Assembly: GCA_032191485.1 (NCBI GenBank)
Contig: JAVDOI010000019.1
Span: forward strand, 4,988,107 to 5,052,106
Source of the DNA: Leptoclinus maculatus
Lineage: Eukaryota > Chordata > Actinopteri > Perciformes > Stichaeidae
DNA: 64,000 nt
Reading direction: 5' to 3'
Positions 1 to 11,000 of this stretch are shown here, in pieces. The notes below the pieces were generated by a model. That model was not told where the DNA came from, ran no database searches, and was given only the letters and a program-made list of their open reading frames with translations. The position numbers and the translations under genes were made by a program. Position 1 is the stretch's first letter. Each line of letters starts with the position of its first letter.

Positions 1-300
1 TGACATTGATTCAGAGGCATAATAGTAAAGTTCATAACAGTGTGGAAGGTATCGTTGACATTTAAAGTACACGCATTGTCATAATTATATGACTGCACCT
101 GAAACCCCCTCAGGACAAAAAGCAGCTCAGTGTGAAAGAATCTAGTCGAGGAGGATTGTTTGACACGTGAACGTGGAGGACAGAATGTGCTTTGCATTCA
201 AGCTTTCTGGAAGGTATTGACAGGTCTTCTTCGACAGTACTGTGCATTCTTTACATTTTCAGACCGTATACTAAGATACCACCTTTAGCTTCAGAAATCC
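1..300. other. No recognisable feature
   Basis: I see no coding, RNA or clear repeat signal here. The stretch leads into a BEL/Pao remnant and may itself be decayed retroelement DNA, but nothing in it supports a specific call. Confidence 0.4.
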
Positions 301-520
301 AGTGAAGCTTCAGCCATCATAATTCAAGAGGAAGTTTATGGTCAAGAAATCAAAAGCAAGATTACGTAAAGTAGTCCTCTCAAATCTAGATCCCTTCAGT
401 GATGCACAGCGCCTTCTGAGAGTCGGAGGCCGTCTCCACCGTTCAAGTCGTGATCGGAGTGAAGAGACTTCTTTGATTATTTCTGGCAAACATCACATGA
501 CCTGTGACCGGCCGTTCACT
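300..520 (+). mobile_element. BEL/Pao retrotransposon integrase fragment (H2C2 region)
   Basis: The translated segment contains LDPFSDAQRLLRVGGRLHRS followed by a stretch ending in SGKHHMT. This is the layout of the BEL/Pao pol region just before and inside the H2C2 zinc-binding part of the integrase (hydrophobic LLRVGGRL block, then GKHH). A further related stretch (EASAIIIQEEVYGQEI) lies just upstream in another frame, so at least one frameshift separates them. No LTRs, protease or reverse transcriptase are visible nearby. It is a short, dead internal fragment. Confidence 0.75.
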
Positions 521-690
521 TTCATATTTCCAGCTTTTGTGCAGGGCACATTTAAACGAGCGCTGCCACAGCCGTAGGATGGTTTTACGACGGCACACAG
601 CAGCACAGACACAACATGGCCAATATGGCCGATCCATGACTAGTAGAGTCCAACAACAGAGACCCACTTGGGTTCAGATCAGGCAGGCCG

Positions 691-1078
691 TTACTCCCAA
701 TCACCCTCCTCTGGGTTTCTCCATCCAACATGAGTGTTGAAGTCTCTCGGCAGAACTACAGAGTCCCCAGTCGGCGTCCTTTCCAGAACGCCACCCAGAG
801 ACTCCAAGAAGGCCGTGTACTCTGAGCTGCTGTTTGGTGCATGAGCACAACAATCACAAACTTCCTCCCAGCGACTCTCTGTCACATAGAAGCGACCCCC
901 TTGTTCCAACACAGCGGCGCTCAGCCGAGGGCTCGTGAGGATCCCCACACTCGTCCAGCGCCTCTCAACCTGGCAGCTCTGTTAAAGGACAGAGTCCGTC
1001 TCCAGGAGTTTGGTCCCAGAACCAGTGTTATGTGAGGAGGTGAGCCCAACTCTATCTAGTTCATACCGAACCTCCTCC
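691..1078 (-). mobile_element. APE-type LINE endonuclease fragment, reversed
   Basis: Read on the minus strand, the segment gives APNSSSEYTAFLESLGGVLE and then TGDSVVLPRDFNTHVGW. This is the conserved GDFN-x-HVG block of the apurinic-like endonuclease of fish non-LTR retrotransposons, with G-D changed to R-D in front of FN. The non-coding part towards 1078 also resembles the same LINE family at DNA level. The match stops abruptly after HVGW, and no reverse transcriptase follows. It is a degraded piece, probably pre-dating the neighbouring gene's present structure. Confidence 0.75.
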
Positions 1079-1120
1079 TGCAACAGCTATTCAAATGATT
1101 CTTGTTTGAATTTCACTGAA

Positions 1121-1186
1121 ATGGATGATTTAATAGATGATTTAATAGATGATTTAATAGATGATTTAATAGATGATTTAACAAAC
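1121..1186. repeat. 12-bp tandem repeat (gatttaatagat)
   Basis: About five near-perfect copies of the 12-mer gatttaatagat lie in tandem. One frame reads as a run of Leu-Ile-Asp-Asp, but this is only the translation of the repeat. Confidence 0.85.
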
Positions 1187-1469
1187 ATTCATTTATTTAA
1201 CCTGAATACTTTCCTCCTTTAGAATTACAGAATGTTCTCAGAACAAACGTGTCTCTAGAAGGTACTGAGGGGTCGTTTGTCACAAACCTGTTTTGAAGCA
1301 CCTGAGGCTCTCAGGTGCAAGGCCACCAGGACAGAATGCTGAGGGACCTGTTCAGGTTTTACTCAAATCACACCATGTCTCTAATCTGTGTGAGTAGGTT
1401 ACCAAAGCATCATCATATCCAATAGCAGCAACAGAATGTTGAACTTGCGTCAGTCTTAAGGGGCGTGAT

Positions 1470-1606
1470 GAGAAGGATCATTATAAAGAGACGGAGATAA
1501 ACACACAACAGGTACATTTCCCAGAGAGGAGAAACATCCAGCGGTTCATCACTGACCTCCATCTTCAAAGCTCCATCTCCCTGCTGCTCCACCCGACCTC
1601 CAGACG
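1470..1606 (+). promoter_or_regulatory. Putative promoter and non-coding exon 1 of the vWD-ZP gene
   Basis: A TATA-like attataaag occurs at 1480-1488, so transcription could begin near 1510. The sequence then runs to a good 5' splice site (cagacg|gtaaga) at 1606/1607. No in-frame ATG leading into the signal peptide lies here, so this would be a 5' UTR exon that splices to the exon starting at 2022. The TATA placement and splice site are seen in the sequence; the start site is inferred. Confidence 0.5.
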
Positions 1607-2021
1607 GTAAGACCAGCTGCACGCTCTTCCTCTCTGCCTGAATTCATGTCGATATTACTGCCGCAGTAACGGGGGGACTGGAGGTCTTTAAACCCCTATA
1701 TCAAGATGCATCATGGTAACTCTGTATAGAGACAAGAAAATGATTTTTGAGTGTGCAGTGACTTCAGGGAAAACAAAGATAAACTGCACTGCTTATTGAA
1801 ATGATTTGGAAATGTTCGTTTTGGAGTCTTCAGCACTCGTACTAACTTGGTGAATAAGCTTCAACTTAAGGAAATCACTGAGGGTCCATGTAGTGGATTT
1901 TAGAGACAGTAAGGAACCTTCTGATAACCCTCCGCTGCATGCAGGACCCTGAACACTGTTCTTTATACTGTACGCATGGAAGGGATTAAAGAATTAAAGA
2001 TATGAACTGTTTCTCTCACAG

Positions 2022-2086
2022 CTCTCCGACAGTTTACTGCTGCTTCTCCATCATGAAGTCAGGTGCTCTGCTCCTCCTGCTGGCAG
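2022..2086 (+). CDS. vWD-ZP gene exon 2: start codon and signal peptide
   Basis: The exon is preceded by ttctctcacag and begins with 5' UTR. The ATG at 2053 opens MKSGALLLLLA, a short charged start plus a leucine-rich core, continued as VAAS in the next exon, which is a likely cleavage area. It ends in phase 1 at a gtaagc donor. Confidence 0.8.
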
Positions 2087-5000
2087 GTAAGCAGACATTG
2101 AAAAAGTGTTCAGTGCTTTAGAATACAACCTTTATTTTGAAAGACTTGATGAAATCAATTTCAAAGTAAAATCCTCTTTGGATACTGTGTCACTGTTTGT
2201 GTTTAATGCCCCCGCAGTGATGGCAGCTTTTTAAATTCTGCCTTCAACCCAGATTTTTAAAACACGTGCTCGTCCATGAAATCAATATAACTGAATAAGA
2301 TGCTTTTAATTAACACAAGTAAGTTAAGTTGGGACAATTTAGTTTGATAGATTCAGTTGTTTATAAAGGATTTAACCTTAATCTACTTACATTTATGAAT
2401 TAAATAATGGATTCAGATTACCGTAGTAACACACACTGAAAGAAAAATATTGATTTCATTCATTTCATCTTTTACACCCAGAATTCATTTTAAGTCAGAA
2501 GTGTGAGTTATGAAAGAACTGTATTCATTAATATATGATATTCTTTTCCTTCACATTCACGCTGTAGTTGCTGCCAGCCAGGTTGACCTCTACCTGTCTC
2601 AAGTAACACTTACTAGTCCTGGTGGAGAGGTGGACATCAGCGCGTGTCCCATCACCTTTTATGGACGCTTATTCACAAGAATAGAAGTGAGTAAAATGAA
2701 ACCATGTTACTGTTATTATCTAACAGACAGTTCAATGAGAGGTTTCACATCACTGTCATCTGTTGTCTTTACCTCGAACATTGCACCAGAATTTAGTTTG
2801 TGATTATATTCTGGTTATTAATCTGCCAAATGAAATAGAAATAGTAAAAGTACAACATCTGCCTGTAGTGGAGTATTACTATAAAGTAGCTGAAAATACT
2901 TAAATACAAGTACCTCAAAGTTGTAGTTAAGAACAGGACTAACCTGCATCTCATTCCCTCATCAGCCTCTCACAGTCGGCTCACATACGAGTGATTCATT
3001 ACAGAAGCTGCATCACTAAAATAGTTTCAGTCAGCAGGTCAGCTGAACATAATAAAATGTGTCATTTCATAAATGAAGAATAAAGTCTCAAGGAATGAAA
3101 GACGCATGAATAAATATTGTGTGCTTGTGTTTAAATGGAGAACTTCCTGTTGTTATTAAACTCAACACAACAAAGTGAGTTACTGAAACAACAGAAGGCA
3201 GCGCTGAGTCAACAAACATTGGTCCTGTTGACATAAGAACTGTTCCTATATGACAATGACCTCATCGTAGGGCCCATGAGGCTGTAGTATGATGTCTGGT
3301 CATGGTGTCTCTGTATATCATCATCATCATAATAATAATAATAATAGTAATGTCCTCTAAATATGATCATTGGCTTCCCTTATGAGTATTTTCACACTGT
3401 AGGGCTCAACGAGGTCGTTGTCTATTCACACTATTGTTTCCTCATTATTTCTGTCCTCAGTTTATTTATTTGTTTCACATTACTCTGTTTGGCCTTCATG
3501 TTTGTGAGTATTACAGCTGACGTACTTTAGTTATTATTTTGTTATTGAGCTTAATTTGTGATTTCACATCTTTTCTTGTGTTTTAGTTGTTTCAGTACAT
3601 GTTTGCATTTATTTTTCTCACGGTCATGTCTTCACGTGACACAGGTCATGTGACCCGTGGAGTTTTAAATTTGAACACCTGTATTCATCACGCCTCAAAC
3701 CCTGATGAAGATGTTGAGTTGAAACGCGTTGGACATCTGTGATTTATTTAAGGATCAGATGTTTTATTTGTACTAAAACAACAGTCTGTTGTGTGATCAA
3801 TATCAAATGTCATAGTTCTTTCTCGACATTATAAAGAAATAACAGATTATGAAGTGTTAAATAATTATAGACAATAAAGACCTCCATGATAGAACCAATA
3901 AACATAATTGATGTTGCAGAGCATATTAACGATTGCTCTACTGGTCATCATCTCCTGACCTTTCACATTTGTTCTCTCACCAAATATTACCCACAAATCT
4001 CCAAATGAGCCACCAGTTCACTGTGAACTTCACTTCCTTCTCTCGAATGATAAACAGCTCATAAGGTTCAAAAAACGTGAGATGAGAAAGATGTTTTATT
4101 ACTTTTGGTTTGAGAAAAACAAACACCACTAACAGTTAAAATGGTTCAATATATGTTACTAACATTTAATGAGATGAGATGATTATGAGTCAAAGTGTGT
4201 CTTTAAAAGATGAATATTGTTGTTACTTCATGAATGTTGTTTCTCTTTTTGCAGGCAAAGTTCAATCCAGATTCATCTGTTGCAGCTTGTTTCAAAAATG
4301 TCACAAATGAAGCGTCACAAGACTGTGTGTTGTTGCACAACGGAGATGGATCAGACAGTGTGCGTTTTAACCTGCTGCCATTTACACAAATGCCTGGATC
4401 AGCTGTTCATACAGCTCTGTCAAACATACAAACCACATCACCTTGCCATGTGCTCATGAGCTTCAGAGATTCAGCTGAGACCCTTAAAGTAAGTCCTCAT
4501 CAGTTCCATGTCTTTACATTGATGGTCTTTTGTAAATCGTGAACATTTCAAAGACATCGTGTGGTGACGGGAACGTCAAATCAAAGTTTATTTCTGAAAT
4601 ATTTTGGAGACATTTCCTAATATTCTGTCTCTTGTCTGTTTGTGCTTTCAGTTTATTTTCAGATTCTACAACTTTGGCCCACAAGCAGTTCTCGCATTAC
4701 AGAGTTATAATGCTAACACACCTGATCCTGTAGTAAGTATATATGAGCTGTAACTGTGTTACTATGTCAACTTATGAACTTAAACTATTGTGCTTTATAG
4801 CGAGTGAAGTTGATGCTGACCTTCAGCCAGAAGAGTAGAGAGTCTGTTCCTCTGGCGTTTTAGTTCCAGTTGAGTCTGAAGAATCCTCAAAGACTCTTCT
4901 GAACATCTGGAGTTAAAACATTTCATCTGCAGACGGACAAAGAAAACATTTGGTTCTTTTTCCTCATCAGAAACAAAGATGTCTGTCAGAAATCACACAT

Positions 5001-8000
5001 CCCTTCGATCAGTTAGTACAGGGGACGGCAACCTGCGGCTCTTCAGCCCCTCTGTTGGCTCCCTGAGTCTACATCCACACTAATACGTTTTCGTGTTAAA
5101 CGATCTCCGTCCACTCGGCGTTTCAGCACCGTTTTCTAAAACATCTCCGTCCAGACTAACACGCCTGAAAACGAAGATCACGTGACTCTTCACGTACACT
5201 GGGCATGATGGTGCCGGTGTAAACAGGAAGTAGATTGTAATTGTTTTTTTTAACTAAGCAAACAAACAGTAATAAAGTAGTCTTTAATAATGAAAGGTGG
5301 TGTTTGATACTTAAGATCTTCTCTAAAATCTTCCTCTATGAACTCAAACAGACACAGTTCGTGTAAAGTTGAGGTCAACACTCGTCTCTCACTCGTCTCC
5401 TCGGTGTCGTTGTTGTTCTCACTCGTAGCTCTGCTGGAGGCTGACGTCTCTGTCTACTGGAGAGCAATCCATGTTTTGTTCTTTTATAGTTTATGTGTGT
5501 GAACGTCACAATAGTTGTGCGGAACAAAATAAGCATTAACAAGGAAAGGAAAGTCCTCCGTTTTGTGTCCGTCCTCCTCAAAGCCGCTAGCCGTGACTTC
5601 AGACGTCCTCTCCGTCGGGCTGATAACGCCGCTGGACACGCCGCCAAAATATAAAATGTTTTAATAGTTTGTCAACTAAAATGTGCGTCACATCCTATTA
5701 CGTCGCTGTCAAGCGCCTTTCCGTGCAGGTGGCTAATTATGATTTGCAGACCTCCGCCCTCGGTAAACTATTGTAAGATATTATGTTGAGCACGTTAAGA
5801 GCTCTCCAGGAAGCAGCGTTCCTGTGTATGTGTTTGGGGCTTTTATTGTGGAGGATGAGGCGGAAAGAGAAAAAGAGGTTCTGGTGAAGTGTGGGAGAAG
5901 TGAATAAAGTTGCTGCCGTCTTGGCGCAGATTACGGAGCCCCGTGTTTATTATTTTATTATTATCATAAAGTATAGGCGCAACATTAACCCTCGGTAAAC
6001 TATCAATGGATAAATCCAAAAAAAGGAAAGTCACGGAGGAAAATAGAGTCTAATTCTGCGTGTTTGTATTGATTTGCTTTCTCTGCGATGCTGGCTTACC
6101 TGTATGCTTGATATGTGGCGAGAAATTTGCAAACAGCAAAAAATGTAATGTTGAAAGACACTTCCAGAACAAACACACAACATTTGCTGAAAAGTATCAC
6201 GCTGGAGAGGAACTGCTGCAGCAAACTCTCTTCATAGGAGTTTGATATTGTTCTAACAGGTAAAATAGCAATAAAATGTCAAGAATTGTCTTTATTCTTG
6301 TTCTATATTTTCATGAATACAACAAACTATAGTTTTTGTATATATAATATAACTATATATAAAACTTTATACGCTGTGATATCAAATAGCTTTTGCAGCT
6401 CCAGATAAATTCTATTTGGTGGAAAATGTGGCTCTTTGGATAGTAAAGGTTACCGACCACTGAGTTAGTACACACTTATAAATGTTATGTTTTATTGAAA
6501 TACATTGAAGTTTTTGTGTGAATGTGTAAATACATTGGTTGTGTTTAAGTAAAAGGACATGTGTCTCTTCTGGCTACTTGTGAAATGGTTAAAAGTATTT
6601 TTTGATGTTCAGTGGATTCTTTAAATGCTGCTGGGTAATTTATGTAAAATGCTTCTTGCTTCTTGAATGTAATTATAATGTATGGGAGGAACAAACTGGA
6701 GCACCATGAGCAGGGCTGATTAGAAATAATGATCTTTAATAATTATACCTTGATTTAACCTTTTTCTAGAGCGTGACTGTAACGGCCGGTAACTCAACTG
6801 TGGAGTCATGGTCATTTACTAAGAGTCAAACAAACGTGAGAGTTTACAAGGAGATAAGCGGATGCAGAGTCTCAGGTAGGTAAATCATGCGGTTCCCGAA
6901 GAAAAGGGACTGGGACTCTTCAGGGATCCTCTAAAAAATGTGATATCTTAAAATTGCTGTTATTTCCATCTTTTAAAGTTGATATCAAACTAATTTCATA
7001 AACCTCCTTTCACCTCCCAGATGTCCCTTTAGCAATCGGTTCAAGTCTGTTATTAAACCCAGACACCTGCTCCAATGCAATCTGTAGTCCGTCTTTAGTC
7101 CTCACTCCTGTCAGTTCATGTGGACCCTTGGGGGTTTGCCTCGGCAACAACACGTAAATATGTTCACTTTATATTTGTAGTAAAGTCTGAATAAATGTTT
7201 GAGTGACTGATTTAATTGAAGTGTACCACGTGGACTGAAAGAGACTTGAAACCTCTGAATACTTTCTGGATGAGATCAAGATCAAAGCAGCAGAGATATC
7301 CTGGCTCTACCCGAGTACAGTCACACTTCAAAGTCCCTGGATCCTACATTTCCCACAATGCAACCCTGTAAACATTATTACATACACATAGATGTTTATT
7401 ATTTTAGACTTATTCATTATCTCAGAGTTATTAGAGTTCTCATAGTGTTTTCACAGGTGGAGTGGTACTCCCCTTTAATAAACTGATCTTTATGAGTTAT
7501 TGGTGGAGTACTCTTTTAATTTCATGTCACGATTTATATTCCTCAAATGGATATGAAACTTCATCTTCAAAGGATGAAACATCTTTGTGTCTTTGGATTC
7601 TGCCTTTAAAAATGAAAAGACAGTTAAAATGGTCTCTTTCCATCTCATCAGGTGTAAACCACCCATCTTTGTGTGCACTGTGACTGGGTCCACTGTCATC
7701 GATTTCCACAACAGAGTCCACTCTGTCCAGGATCGCTGTGACTACACTCTGATGAAGCCTCAAGGAAGCTCTGGTTTTGAGCTCGATGCAGGTTTCCGTG
7801 AGCGTCGCCGTAAAGACGTGTCGTTTTTGGACCACTTGATAATAACACAGTCAGGTGTAACAATGTATCTGGAACAAGGCGGAAGAGTTCGGGTGAGCTG
7901 CCACAATCCATCTAAAAACAGTGTGTTCATGGGGTCCTTTGATCAATCTGATGATCATTACAAGCCAGGAGTTACTTTGTGTTGATGTGGTGGTAGAAGT

Positions 8001-11000
8001 ATGAAGCAGCATCAAATAGAAATACTCCAGTAAAGCTTTGTAGAATGAATTCTGTACTTGTGTACAGTTGTTACTCTCCTCCAATGAAAAGGTGGCATAC
8101 AAAGTAATCAGTGTTTTATCTCAGGATCTATTGGTGATCATATTTACTGATATGGAACCAGGATTAGGACCAGTGTTTCCTTCACGTTTCCTATCTGCTG
8201 TGATGTAGGTCGGAGACCAAACACTGAATCTCAACACCACGACTCAGCTGCTTCACGGTGTGGAGCTCTCCAAGGACCAGACTGGAGTCACTGCCAAGAT
8301 ACCTTCCTCCAACATGACAGTCTTTTTTGATGGCAACACCGCCCATGTGTCAGGTACAGAACCCTAGATCCTATCTGGACTGAGTTTCAGAGTAAAAGCT
8401 GTGCTTATTAGGGTCAAAGTTCATTGATTTGTCTCTAATTGTCTCCTGACATCAAACAGGACCAATGGAAGCTGTAGAGGGTTTGTGTGGAAACCCCACT
8501 GATCAGAGCCAGACCACCACCCTGAATGATGAGAAGAACATTGAGGATGGGTACGACTTAGTCTTAACTTGATGCACTGACTGATATTAATACATTTGTT
8601 ATTCATGTCCTATCGGTTTCTAATGTAATGTGCTGTTTGTCGCCCCCTAGCTGCGACATTCAGCACAACGACACCGTCGACGGTATGATCAACTGCAACC
8701 GCTCATCTGAACAGTAAGAAGTGACCCATCTAAACACTAAACACTCCCTTCACCCTTCAAACAGCACCGAGTCATCTGCATATACATTTCTATGTGACAC
8801 GACACTGTCATGTGACCAGGGATGGTTGTGGAAGGTAAACACTCATAACACTCATTCTTCCTCTCCGCACGGTTCAATCAGCTGTGATCTCCTGAGGCAG
8901 CCACCCTTCACTGCTTGTCACAACCACATTGACCCAGAGCCCTACGTAGCCGCCTGCAAAGACACTTTGTGCAAATACCCGGCGGTGGACGGTCTCAACT
9001 GCCAGTTTATGGAGGCCTACGCCAAGTCCTGCAGCCTGAAAGACGACGTCACACTGGACGACTGGAGGTCAACGGTCAGCTGCTGTAAGATCCTCGTTCA
9101 CTTTCTCTTATTCTGCTGCTTAGTGGATGTTTAAATTGAAGTGAGTCGAGTATAAAGAAGCAGATCAATTAAACACCCAGATGAAGTTACCTGAAAATGT
9201 TGCACTGCTCCAAGACCAGTGGAGTACTTGTGGAGACTACATCACTGACTTTGTTGACATGAACGATGTTATTGTTGTTCTTGGTTGATGTGAAAGTGAA
9301 GCTCATGTGTCTGTGTGTCTGTCTGTAGCTGCTGTCCCTCAGGCCTCCTGTCTGGACCAGTACTGCAGTGATCATGAGTTCTGCGGCGAGAAGCTCGGAG
9401 AAAGAAGCTGCTTGTGTCGGGCCTTGTTTGCCTCCAAGTACAAACCAACGAACACTTTAGGTACAGTGCAATTTTACAGACTGCAGCAAGTGGAGACATT
9501 TTTATTTGGTTTGTGCATTTGTCTGCATTCTGAATTGTTGCAACCAGAATTTGTTGCTTATAGAGTAAATGTTAAGTAACGTGCAAGAGGGCAAATAAAG
9601 CCAAAGACAGAGAACATGTAACTCAAAAAGCACCTGCTGGTACATCTGAAACATGCTAACTGATTCTGGAAGAGGCCTGTTTGTGGTTTAGTCACTGAAG
9701 CAGAAAAACATATTTTATAGCGTTTGATTAAAAACTGGACATGTCTCTGCCTCCATGATAGATCAAATCAATCTAACTCTTAGTTATTGAACACCTCTAC
9801 TTAGGGCTGCACAATTAATCGAATTTTAATCGCGATCACGATTATGGCTGCCACGATTAAACGAGCGTGATCGTCGGCGATATTAACATTTAAAATGCGT
9901 GCTCTGCTACATATCAAATCAAGCGCTTCCTCAACTAAGAGTCAGCCAACCACCAGGGGGAGAACGAGATGGGAGGTGTCATGCACGCACCCTGCAGCGG
10001 CACACCAGGTGTGTGTCTGTGTGACTCTCACAGAGGGGGCGTGTCTGCAGCACCGGACTATGAATCACTCCGCCGTGGTGAAAGCGGTCACAGTCTTTTC
10101 CTTGTCGTATGTCTTTCTTTTTAAATAACGCCTACATAACGTAACGGTTTTGTCCACCACCCTTATCCGTCATTATACTTTACAGGGAAGACAAAATGAT
10201 CCCAAACTTGTGACTTAAATGACCCGGGGGCTTCTGAAGCTCCTCCGCTCGCCGTGACTTTCTCCGTTAAATGCTTTTAACCTGCTCCGTTCACGTGAAC
10301 ACATGCTTTATATCTGTTCACTGACACTTTGCATTGATATTCGGGGACTTGTTACTTGAAAAGGAACAGCAGCAGTAAAACTGTATTACACACTATGATT
10401 ACACTGTAAAAAAAAAAAAAAGAAGAAAAAATACTCAATTGATCCGCGGATCGACCCGTGATCCGTTACACCACTAATCGTGATCAATAATCGCGATCTC
10501 AATATTGATCAAAATAATCGCGATTATGATTTTGGCCATAATCGTGCAGCCCTACCTCTACTGCAAATCAATCCTTATTGAAGTGTTGATATTTTACATG
10601 ATTGTGCTGTTGGGTGTCCAGGTGAGCCGACAGTCTGCACAGAGAACTCTGCCACTGTTAGTCTGGCTGGATGTCTGCTGCAGGACAAAGGCATCGACTA
10701 CTCCGTCCTTCACCTCAATGACCCCAACTGCAAAGGCCACATGGACAACCAGACCCACATGGTGACCTTCAGCTTCGACAGCAGCAACACCTGTGGGACC
10801 GAGGTTGCGGTGGGTTCCCTCCTCTAGTTTGTTGCTCTCAACAAGAGTAAAAAAACATGCTGTTTTTGCTCATCACTTCCAGCTCACACACAAACAGCTG
10901 AACAAGTTTTCTCTCTGATTGATGTAAGAGGAGAGACAATGCCTTGTGTTTCTGTCTCAATCTAGATGAACAACAGCCAAATCCTCCACAAGAACACCAT

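Noticed and set aside
1010..1222. Frame with Leu-Ile-Asp-Asp repeats
   Set aside because: It is the translation of a 12-bp tandem DNA repeat and has no family or splice context.
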